In this document: positions 5,635-11,294 of the stretch, piece after piece
Numbering within the stretch: position 1 is the first letter of the stretch
Layout of the letters: each line of letters begins with the position of its first letter
Origin: Verrucomicrobiota bacterium
GTDB lineage: Bacteria > Verrucomicrobiota > Verrucomicrobiia > Opitutales > Seribacteraceae
NCBI GenBank assembly: GCA_030830145.1
Contig: JAURNO010000113.1
Span: 1 to 11,294 of the forward strand
Reading direction: 5' to 3'
DNA length: 11,294 nt
Made by a program: the position numbers and the translations under genes
Notes under the pieces: generated by a model
What the model was told of the DNA's origin: nothing
The model's input: only the letters and a program-made list of their open reading frames with translations
Databases searched by the model: none

Positions 5635-7848
5635 TTAGGCGGTCTCGGTTGCAGTTGCGGTTTCGTCCTCATCGGTCTTGGGTTTCTTTCGAACGATAAG
5701 TCCAACGGTGAGAACGGTAATTATGGGTCCGATGGAAGCGAGTGCAAGAACTCCAAAGCCGTCGATGGCACCAGTCTTCGATCCGATTCCAAGCCCCATG
5801 GCAAGGACAAGAGGAACTGTGATGGGACCAGTGGTTACCCCTGCGCTGTCCCAACCGAAGTTCACAAAGTCCTCGCTCGAAAGGTAAGTGATCAACATCA
5901 AAATGAGGTAGGGCGGAACGAGCAAGTACCAAAGGTCGAGATTAAAAGCAATCTTAGCCACTCCGGTCGATATACCAAGAGCCACTCCGGTCGCTACGGT
6001 CTGCATAAGCAGGCTTTTCTTGAATGCGCCTACGGTGATTTTTTCAACCGTAGCACCGAGAGCATTGAGGGCGGGCTCGGCCAAGGTGGCACCATACCCG
6101 AGAATGAAACCGAAGAGGATTGCCAAAGCCTTGCCCATGTTGGAAGAAGCAAACATCGGATCAACGAATCCTTCGGATGCCCATGGCTCGATGGCGGCAA
6201 AACTAGACACCACATTCCCACCCAATTGCTCACCCAATGGAGTAAGGCCAAGGGCAATACCAAGATTGAAGAGCGCCATCCCTATGACGGCACACAAAAT
6301 GCCGATGAACAATTCGTCATAATGTTTGGGTGGTTGCCTCAGTCCCACAACGAGCACAATCATCAAGATGGAACAAAGTGGAACAATGGCCCAAAGAGCT
6401 CCTTCGATCGCACCCCGATCTTGGTCAGGTCCATCGAGAACAGCTGCTGGATTAACTTCGTTCTCCTTATTATAGACGATATTACCGTCTTCATCGATGC
6501 GGTAAATGTCTTCTCCTGGGTCTAGTATGCCATTGCCGTTGACGTCTTCGTCCGGCTTGAAAGTATTGGGAAAGAAATCGAAGTTGTTGGTCAGAGCAAC
6601 CATGATTTCAGTTCCAGGATCCCAGACTTCCTCTGGTGTATCCACGCCGTCTCGCACAATAATCGTCTTGGTGCCAGCCACTTGAACGGTCTCGCGAGAA
6701 CCATTGTCTTCCGGATCGAGAGGGCTAGCGGTAATTTTGGCTTCGGCGATTTGGGTTTGCAGGCTGTAACCTTCGGGAAGTTTTCCAGTATCCTTGAGGG
6801 CTGCTTGAACCTCGGCCAAATCCTTCTTCGAAAGAGAGCGTGCTGCGTCTCCTTCGGAAGCTCCCCCGGCTGCCGCTATTCTTCTCTTCGCGACGATGTC
6901 GCCGAATCGCTGTAGATCCGATTTATAATTTACGCCATATCGCTCGTCGCCATCTTCTTTGGCTTTTTCAATGGCAATCTTATGCCATTCGGCTTCCGAA
7001 TAAGTAGCGAAGTAGTAATCCTTGGTTTCGAAGAGGAATGTCGCATAGCAGAGAACCGCAAGAATGGGAAAAAGAGAAGCTAGGGTAACGACACCGAATC
7101 CAGTATTGCTTGATCCTCCCGTCGACACGATGCGGCAAACCCCGATGCCGAGAGCAAGCACCAACGGCACCGTGACAGGTCCAGTCGTTACCGCACCGCA
7201 GTCCCAAGCCAACCCAAGCACATGCTGGAGTCGTGCATCCGAGAATTGAAAATAGAGGGTGAAGGTAGAAAGAACAAGGACTCCCACATATATAAAGGGC
7301 TTAAGCGACCAGCCTTTGTAAAATCGAAGTACCCCGAGAAGGACGGCGATACCCACACCGGCTCCAACGGAATTCACGAGGTTTGTTGCCCCTGTGTTTA
7401 GAATAGTCCACAACAAAGGGGCAAGGGTTGGGTCCACACCAGAGCCAGCGGCACGCAAAACACCAATGGCCGGTTCGGCGAAAGTTGCAAACGCCCCTAG
7501 AACAAAGCCAAAAGCCAAACTGGCGGGCAGGCAAGGTATGCCGAATATCTTTTTTCGCGGAAGAGTGGACCCGAGAGTCTCACCTAGCGGCATAAGCCCC
7601 AACCGTAAGCCTTCCATGAAAAAGGCAAGTCCGACTATCACAATACCAATGCCGACAGCTATCATCAACGAATAGACGATGGGCAAGCCGAGCACCAACA
7701 ATTGGAACACGACAAGGTAAAGAATTATGAACCAGACGCACTGAATTTGCTCAACCACTTTATCCTTGGAGAAGGATAACAGGATGCTTAGCTTTTGCCT
7801 GAAAGACAGTTGCAGTTTCTTTGAATCGGATGATTGTTCAGGGCACAT
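5635..7848 (-). CDS. Double DUF1538 membrane protein with calcium-loop insert (putative ion transporter)
   Basis: The 737-residue integral membrane protein contains two homologous DUF1538 halves, about 36-275 and 484-722. Paired motifs show the duplication: GLMPLGETLG (84-93) and GLTPLGEQLG (534-543); AEPAIGVL (124-131) and AEPALNAL (590-597); a conserved TTGPVTVPLVLALGIG-type segment at 221-236 and 672-688; then GFGVVTLAS (250-258) and GFGVLALAS (697-705). Each half has several hydrophobic helices. Between them is a ~205-residue hydrophilic insert (about 276-482) with a dockerin/EF-hand-like loop at 435-446. The N-terminus is basic and the last 15 residues are acidic and Thr-rich. From memory, a DUF1538 pair in Halomonas (UmpAB) was reported as a Na+/H+ antiporter, so cation/proton exchange is plausible here but unproven. 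A PII-like gene follows after 1 nt. The start ATG has no Shine-Dalgarno sequence; a promoter lies 30-60 bp upstream. Confidence 0.85.
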   Translation of the reverse strand: MCPEQSSDSKKLQLSFRQKLSILLSFSKDKVVEQIQCVWFIILYLVVFQLLVLGLPIVYSLMIAVGIGIVIVGLAFFMEGLRLGLMPLGETLGSTLPRKKIFGIPCLPASLAFGFVLGAFATFAEPAIGVLRAAGSGVDPTLAPLLWTILNTGATNLVNSVGAGVGIAVLLGVLRFYKGWSLKPFIYVGVLVLSTFTLYFQFSDARLQHVLGLAWDCGAVTTGPVTVPLVLALGIGVCRIVSTGGSSNTGFGVVTLASLFPILAVLCYATFLFETKDYYFATYSEAEWHKIAIEKAKEDGDERYGVNYKSDLQRFGDIVAKRRIAAAGGASEGDAARSLSKKDLAEVQAALKDTGKLPEGYSLQTQIAEAKITASPLDPEDNGSRETVQVAGTKTIIVRDGVDTPEEVWDPGTEIMVALTNNFDFFPNTFKPDEDVNGNGILDPGEDIYRIDEDGNIVYNKENEVNPAAVLDGPDQDRGAIEGALWAIVPLCSILMIVLVVGLRQPPKHYDELFIGILCAVIGMALFNLGIALGLTPLGEQLGGNVVSSFAAIEPWASEGFVDPMFASSNMGKALAILFGFILGYGATLAEPALNALGATVEKITVGAFKKSLLMQTVATGVALGISTGVAKIAFNLDLWYLLVPPYLILMLITYLSSEDFVNFGWDSAGVTTGPITVPLVLAMGLGIGSKTGAIDGFGVLALASIGPIITVLTVGLIVRKKPKTDEDETATATETA
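6511..6546 (-). other. Dockerin/EF-hand-type calcium loop within the DUF1538 protein insert
   Basis: Residues 435-446 read D-V-N-G-N-G-I-L-D-P-G-E. Asp435, Asn437, Asn439, Asp443 and Glu446 fall at loop positions 1, 3, 5, 9 and 12, with Gly at 6 and Ile at 8-adjacent position 7, as in calcium-binding EF-hand and dockerin loops. Calcium binding is inferred from this pattern only; no complete second loop is visible, although an acidic Asp/Glu/Asn segment follows at 452-464. Confidence 0.6.
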
Positions 7849-7877
7849 GATTAAATGGTATGGTGATTAAAAGACAA

Positions 7878-7907
7878 TTTATAGAGGAAATCAACCAAGC
7901 TTGGCAA
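7878..7907 (-). promoter_or_regulatory. Candidate sigma-70-type promoter for the DUF1538/PII-like genes
   Basis: On the - strand, TTGCCA (complement of 7902-7907) and TATAAA (complement of 7878-7883) are separated by 18 bp; each matches the bacterial consensus at five of six positions. Transcription would begin near 7870, leaving a leader of about 22 nt before the ATG at 7848. No clear terminator separates this site from the lipoprotein gene upstream, so read-through from that gene is also possible. Confidence 0.45.
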
Positions 7908-7936
7908 TTCCAATAAAAAAGGGATTGGGGGTACGC

Positions 7937-9229
7937 TTAGAGGCTCCAACTCGCATTAGCCAAGGTAAGGGACAATTTATTTGATCCGGATCGAAGAACG
8001 ACTGGAACATCCCATGTAACACCAACTTTCCCCAACGATGCGGTGCCAACGACAAAAAATTTGCCGGAGGGCAGACTATCCAAGGTAGCGGCACCATTGA
8101 TGTCGGTTCGAACCCTCTGCCCACGACCATTCTCAACCAACTTCAAAAGCAAGGATCTAATATTCTTTTGCACGTTCGGAAACAGAAAGGAGTTTTTTCT
8201 AGAACGAGCCCACAACTCAGCATAAGAATCAATTCCCGAAAAGTCGCTCAACTCTATCCCTCCCTTTCGCAATACATTTTCAATATCGTCTTCGATAATG
8301 AAAAATTCCGTGTAGAATGCTTCTTTGTTCTTTCCATTCAAGGCTGTGACGACGGCATCGAATTGCAGGTTGCACCCGCCGGCGAACAATGGGCGTTCTT
8401 CGTCGGTTTCGACGGGAAGAGATGTCTTGCTTCCAAGGGCGGTTACGACCTCGGAAAGGTCTTTCTGTCTAGGCGTAAAACTTGGTCCGGCAAGCTTCTT
8501 TGACGGATTGACTTCCAATAAGCTGATTCTCTCTTCCAAGGAGTCGTTTCTGATTCGTAAATCCTGTATTTCTTTCGACTTGATGTGCAAATTGCCCCGT
8601 AGGTTCTTTACCTCGGTGCGAAGGTTCAAGAGTTTGTCGCTGGCCGATTCGTCGGGTTTGTAGTTGGGTGTTGGCTGTTCTACATCCTTAGCCTTTAACC
8701 TGCTGATTTCATCAACTAGTTCTTGATTCAATTTGGTCAAAGATGCAATGGTCCGGTCTTTTCGACTGTTGATTTTGCGTAATTCGTCAATCGATTTTTG
8801 GTGTGAAATTGTACCTTCCTCCAAATCCGAGAGTGCTTTTTCGGCCTCATAATCAGCCGGAGAGGATCCAGGATTAACGATTTCACCAAACTCCTTTGAA
8901 GACCCCGAGGTAATGTTTGAATCAAAACGAGAGAAATCGTCTTGGACGATTGGGGTGGATATACCAGCAAGATCTTCCGCTCCATCTGCCGTCAGTGGAA
9001 AAAAAGTTTCTCCTTCATCTAGAAAAGACTCCAAGTCATCTTCAATCTCAGAGTCAGACATGTCTGAGAGAAATGAAGTGTCATCACTACCCCGGCGACT
9101 ATCCTCATCCAAAAGAGTTTGGTTGGCATCTGGAAGCAATTCAGGTTCATCCGTTGAGCAACTAGACAAGATCGCTGAAGCGAGGAAAAGGATGAAAGGT
9201 GGAGCGAATTTGGAGTAGTTCAGTTTCAT
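7937..9229 (-). CDS. Lipoprotein with coiled coils and carboxypeptidase-regulatory-like C-terminal domain
   Basis: The 430-residue protein begins with a lipoprotein signal peptide: basic start, hydrophobic core at 9-20, and lipobox LSSC with the lipidated Cys at 24. Residues 25-125 are acidic and probably disordered. Coiled-coil segments follow at about 128-181 and 197-240, separated by a Pro-rich break. The C-terminal part (about 280-430) is globular; its final ~75 residues, with TDINGAATLDSLPSGKFFVVG at 375-395 and a WDVPVVLRSG stretch, resemble the TD..G.....LP.G.Y.V pattern of carboxypeptidase-regulatory/SpaA-like beta sandwiches. Ser25 after the Cys suggests outer-membrane sorting if the E. 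coli rule applies. I do not recognise a named family; a role as an envelope-anchored spacer or binding protein is inference. It is the first gene of the - strand run, 88 bp before the DUF1538 gene, and is divergent from the coiled-coil gene. Confidence 0.72.
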   Translation of the reverse strand: MKLNYSKFAPPFILFLASAILSSCSTDEPELLPDANQTLLDEDSRRGSDDTSFLSDMSDSEIEDDLESFLDEGETFFPLTADGAEDLAGISTPIVQDDFSRFDSNITSGSSKEFGEIVNPGSSPADYEAEKALSDLEEGTISHQKSIDELRKINSRKDRTIASLTKLNQELVDEISRLKAKDVEQPTPNYKPDESASDKLLNLRTEVKNLRGNLHIKSKEIQDLRIRNDSLEERISLLEVNPSKKLAGPSFTPRQKDLSEVVTALGSKTSLPVETDEERPLFAGGCNLQFDAVVTALNGKNKEAFYTEFFIIEDDIENVLRKGGIELSDFSGIDSYAELWARSRKNSFLFPNVQKNIRSLLLKLVENGRGQRVRTDINGAATLDSLPSGKFFVVGTASLGKVGVTWDVPVVLRSGSNKLSLTLANASWSL

Positions 9230-9247
9230 ACGATGAAAAAAGAAGAA

Positions 9248-9276
9248 ATTATACTAAAGTATCTTTGCAAGCACAA
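9248..9276 (-). promoter_or_regulatory. Candidate promoter for the lipoprotein gene
   Basis: A perfect -10 box TATAAT (complement of 9248-9253) sits 17 bp from TTGTGC (complement of 9271-9276), a three-of-six match to the -35 consensus. Transcription would start near 9241, about 12 nt before the ATG. The -10 is strong and the -35 weak. It overlaps the candidate promoter on the other strand. Confidence 0.4.
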
Positions 9277-9292
9277 TCATTCATCGGATAAT
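9265..9292 (+). promoter_or_regulatory. Candidate promoter for the coiled-coil gene
   Basis: TTGCAA at 9265-9270 (four of six matches) and GATAAT at 9287-9292 (five of six) are 16 bp apart and would start transcription near 9299, about 36 nt before the ATG at 9335. A second GATAAT at 9321-9326 with TTGTTT at 9297-9302 (18-bp spacer) would give an almost leaderless transcript. Neither can be chosen from sequence alone. Confidence 0.33.
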
Positions 9293-9334
9293 GTTGTTGT
9301 TTACAATTTTAGTTCCAGAAGATAATGATTCAGC

Positions 9335-11294
9335 ATGTCTCAAGTATCCCCCGAGGAGGCTGAAATCCTGTTGCAAGAGAATCGTTTTTTAAAACAGACC
9401 ATTCTCGCGTTGCGTGGTGAATTGGTAAATAAAGGGCAACAACAGGATACCATACATCAAAAAAGCCTCAGAGACCTTGAGCAACAAAACTCGTCACTTA
9501 GGGAAACGGTAGAAGAACTCAGGGTGGAACTGGAGGGAAGCATTGCCAAAGCCGAAGACGATGTACAAAAGCAAAAGCAAGTTCATCTCAATGAACAAAA
9601 GCAACTCAAAGAACTTATCGGTAACCTCAGGAACGGAATTGAAGAAGCGAGGCAGAAAGCTCAGGAAGAATCCCAAAACATTCTGTCGACCGCCAACCGA
9701 GAAAACCTGGATCTCAAAAAAACCATTGCTGAACTCAGAACGGAAATCGATCGAAGAGAATTTGAGAAGGACGAACTAATACAAAAGGAGAAAAGCAAGG
9801 CAAATCAGGAAATCGAACAACTTAGAGTTTCCTCGCAAAACCTCCGCTTGAGATTGGACGGAATGACTGCAGAAAATGAAACTGCTCTGCAAAAAGCTCG
9901 ATCATCCGCAAATACCGAAAACCAATCTCTTAAGAATTCAATCGAGGCGTTGAGGAGCGAATTAGACAATGCTGGAAATCAACAACAAGAAGCTGTTCAA
10001 AGGGCTGTTTCCGAATATTCCACTGAAATTACTTCCCTCAAAGCCACCCTTTTTCTCGCCAGAGAAAAAATGGAAAGACTCAGGGCGGAAAAGGAAGATA
10101 GCTCACAAAAACTCTCCAGCGTTCATGCAACTGAAGTCAAATCTCTGAAAGATACAATCGGGTCCTTGAGAGAAGAGCTTGACCTTGCTTCCGTCAGGCA
10201 ATCGGAGGCTGTGCAACTTACTCAAAACAAAACCAGAAACGAAATCAGGCAGCTCAAAGAATCGCTAGCCAAAACGAGGGAAGGGTTGGAAGGAGCCAAA
10301 ATTCGGGAGGACGATCGAGTACAAAAGGCCAAGGTGGCATCGGCAAGGGAAATTGAATCACTTAAATCGACGATTTCTGAGTTAAGAGACGAGTTGGATC
10401 AAGCTTCCGTGGAAAAACAAGATGCTGTCCAGAGGGAAAGATCTTTGGCTCATGCCGAAATCCTTTCCCTCAAGCATTCAATCGGAATGCTTAGGGAGAG
10501 CATTGAGACAGCCAAAGCCCGTGAAGATGAAAACATACAAAAAGCTGTTTCCTCGACGAATTCTGAAATTCGCTCGCTCAAAAACACCGTATCCCAACTT
10601 AGAGACGAACTCGAACAGGCTGTGCTCGACAAAGACAAAGCCGTCCAGTACGCACAATCGGCTTTCCAAGTCGAAACCAAGCAACTCAAGGATTCTCTCC
10701 TTCAATTAAGGCAAAACCTTGAAAACATGAAAGCACGTCAAGAGGACCGAGTGCAGCGAGCAGTCGCTTCTCATTCATCTCTCAATAAATCTCTCCAGAA
10801 TACGATCGGTGAGTTAAGAAACGAATTGGACAGAAGCACTGCTATCCGGGAACAAGAAGTTCAAAATGCAGTATCCTTTACCAACAAAGAAATTCAACAA
10901 CTCAAGGCTTCACTCACTTCCACAAGACAGAGCCTTGAGGAAGAAAGGTCGAGTAACGAATCCACAGTTCAGCGAGCGGTCCTACGATCTGAAAACGAGA
11001 TTCGCTCTCTCAAGTCCGTTATTCAGTCGCTTCGGGACGAACTCGACAAAGCCCATGTACACGAAGAGGACAGGGTCCGGGAAGCTTACACGGCTGCTCA
11101 TGCTGAAAACAACCAATTAAAGTTATCACTGCAAAACCTCCGGACTCAACTTGAGCAAACAAAGGGCAAACAGGACGATCTCGTCCAAAGGACCGTATCG
11201 AAAAATGAGGCCGAAAAAAAATCCCTCCGAGAGACCATCGAAAACTTGAGAGAAGAACTTGAGGGAGCCCAACACAAAGAATCTGAAAACATCC
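9335..11294 (+). CDS. Giant coiled-coil protein with 36-residue tandem repeats (5' part)
   Basis: The frame opens at an ATG and runs to the window edge with 653 sense codons and no stop, so the 3' end lies outside. An in-frame TGA at 9326-9328 limits the 5' end. No signal peptide or membrane helix is present, so the protein is probably cytoplasmic. After an 18-residue N-terminus it is entirely helical, charged, Glu/Lys/Arg/Gln-rich coiled coil with no Pro after the first few residues and no Trp. It is built from exact 36-residue units of the form LKxxIxxLRxELxxA, then a charged stretch, xxVQxA and a closing xEIxSL. I cannot assign a family: resemblance to myosin, SMC or intermediate-filament-like proteins is compositional. 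A scaffold, filament or spacer role is inference. A GAGGAGG at 9353-9359 precedes in-frame CTG/TTG codons (9368, 9371), an alternative start. The lipoprotein gene is divergent, 105 bp away. Confidence 0.85.
   Translation, partial: MSQVSPEEAEILLQENRFLKQTILALRGELVNKGQQQDTIHQKSLRDLEQQNSSLRETVEELRVELEGSIAKAEDDVQKQKQVHLNEQKQLKELIGNLRNGIEEARQKAQEESQNILSTANRENLDLKKTIAELRTEIDRREFEKDELIQKEKSKANQEIEQLRVSSQNLRLRLDGMTAENETALQKARSSANTENQSLKNSIEALRSELDNAGNQQQEAVQRAVSEYSTEITSLKATLFLAREKMERLRAEKEDSSQKLSSVHATEVKSLKDTIGSLREELDLASVRQSEAVQLTQNKTRNEIRQLKESLAKTREGLEGAKIREDDRVQKAKVASAREIESLKSTISELRDELDQASVEKQDAVQRERSLAHAEILSLKHSIGMLRESIETAKAREDENIQKAVSSTNSEIRSLKNTVSQLRDELEQAVLDKDKAVQYAQSAFQVETKQLKDSLLQLRQNLENMKARQEDRVQRAVASHSSLNKSLQNTIGELRNELDRSTAIREQEVQNAVSFTNKEIQQLKASLTSTRQSLEEERSSNESTVQRAVLRSENEIRSLKSVIQSLRDELDKAHVHEEDRVREAYTAAHAENNQLKLSLQNLRTQLEQTKGKQDDLVQRTVSKNEAEKKSLRETIENLREELEGAQHKESENI
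9389..11294 (+). repeat. Tandem 108-bp (36-codon) coding repeat, 17 full units plus a partial 18th
   Basis: Units begin at 9389 and every 108 bp after it (9497, 9605, 9713 and so on to 11225), without a single inserted or lost codon. At protein level, position 1 is Leu and position 9 is Arg in all 18 units; position 12 is Leu, Ile or Met in all; and position 24 is Gln in 16 of 17. Position 23 is usually Val or Ile. Sequence between these positions has diverged strongly and DNA identity is low, so this is an old array held by protein-level selection rather than a recent expansion. Confidence 0.9.

Noticed and set aside
4512..5705. Longer 397-residue version of the PII-like protein starting at 5705
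   Set aside because: It would overlap the DUF1538 gene by 71 nt and add a Pro/Arg-rich tail. The ATG at 5633, one base after the upstream stop, begins just before the first domain strand.
5548..6525. A 325-codon + strand open frame across the 3' part of the DUF1538 gene and the start of the PII-like gene
   Set aside because: It is antisense to two genes with clear protein families, has no recognisable domain, and its composition (rich in His, Asn, Gly, Ser) is typical of a shadow frame.
7895..7913. CCAAGCTTGG palindrome and a TTGG/CCAA hairpin beside an A-run, as terminator of the lipoprotein gene
   Set aside because: On the - strand the T-run comes before, not after, the hairpin, and the stem is very short; the stretch also overlaps a better promoter match.
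9543..11120. Several short + strand frames (9543-9779, 10422-10709, 10866-11120) within the coiled-coil gene
   Set aside because: They share one alternative frame and recur because the 108-bp coding repeat makes that frame periodically stop-free. The long frame from 9335 explains the whole stretch.
9389..11294. A recent DNA-level tandem repeat or satellite
   Set aside because: The units align only at protein level; codons and most residues have diverged, so there is no sign of recent expansion.

Overview
The window looks like chromosomal DNA from a Gram-negative (diderm) bacterium of moderate G+C content. Three observations support this: a heptose-phosphate adenylyltransferase-type gene (an LPS inner-core function), a lipoprotein with a clear lipobox, and densely packed bacterial housekeeping genes. 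Shine-Dalgarno sequences are almost absent: only one of the eight visible gene starts has a convincing one. That would fit a lineage with weak SD usage. A PVC-group (Verrucomicrobiota-like) source is my guess from the gene mix, held with low confidence. No rRNA, tRNA, CRISPR array, insertion sequence or phage gene is visible.

Left part (1-4429, all + strand): the 3' end of a class I mannose-6-phosphate isomerase (manA), then grpE, dnaJ, a stand-alone HldE/RfaE domain-II nucleotidyltransferase, purN and prmA. The last four genes are linked by 4-nt stop/start overlaps (TTGA, ATGA, GTGA), so they are almost certainly one operon. It joins chaperone, LPS-sugar, purine and ribosomal-protein-methylation functions.

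Middle part (4512-9229, all - strand), read in transcription order: a 430-residue lipoprotein with an acidic N-terminal part, coiled coils and a C-terminal beta-sandwich-like domain; a 737-residue membrane protein made of two DUF1538 domains separated by a ~205-residue hydrophilic insert that carries a dockerin/EF-hand-type calcium loop; and, one base after its stop, a 373-residue soluble protein made of three PII-like domains. The last two look like a transporter and its dedicated regulator, each built as a concatenated chain. A good promoter precedes the DUF1538 gene and a hairpin plus T-run lies after the PII-like gene.

Right part (9335-11294, + strand, runs off the window): a very long coiled-coil protein, open for 653 codons with no stop. 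After an 18-residue N-terminus it consists of an uninterrupted tandem array of exactly 36-residue (108-bp) units: 17 complete copies and a partial 18th, with no indel. Leu1 and Arg9 are present in all 18 units. This is the most unusual object in the window. It is transcribed divergently from the lipoprotein gene across a 105-bp region with overlapping candidate promoters.
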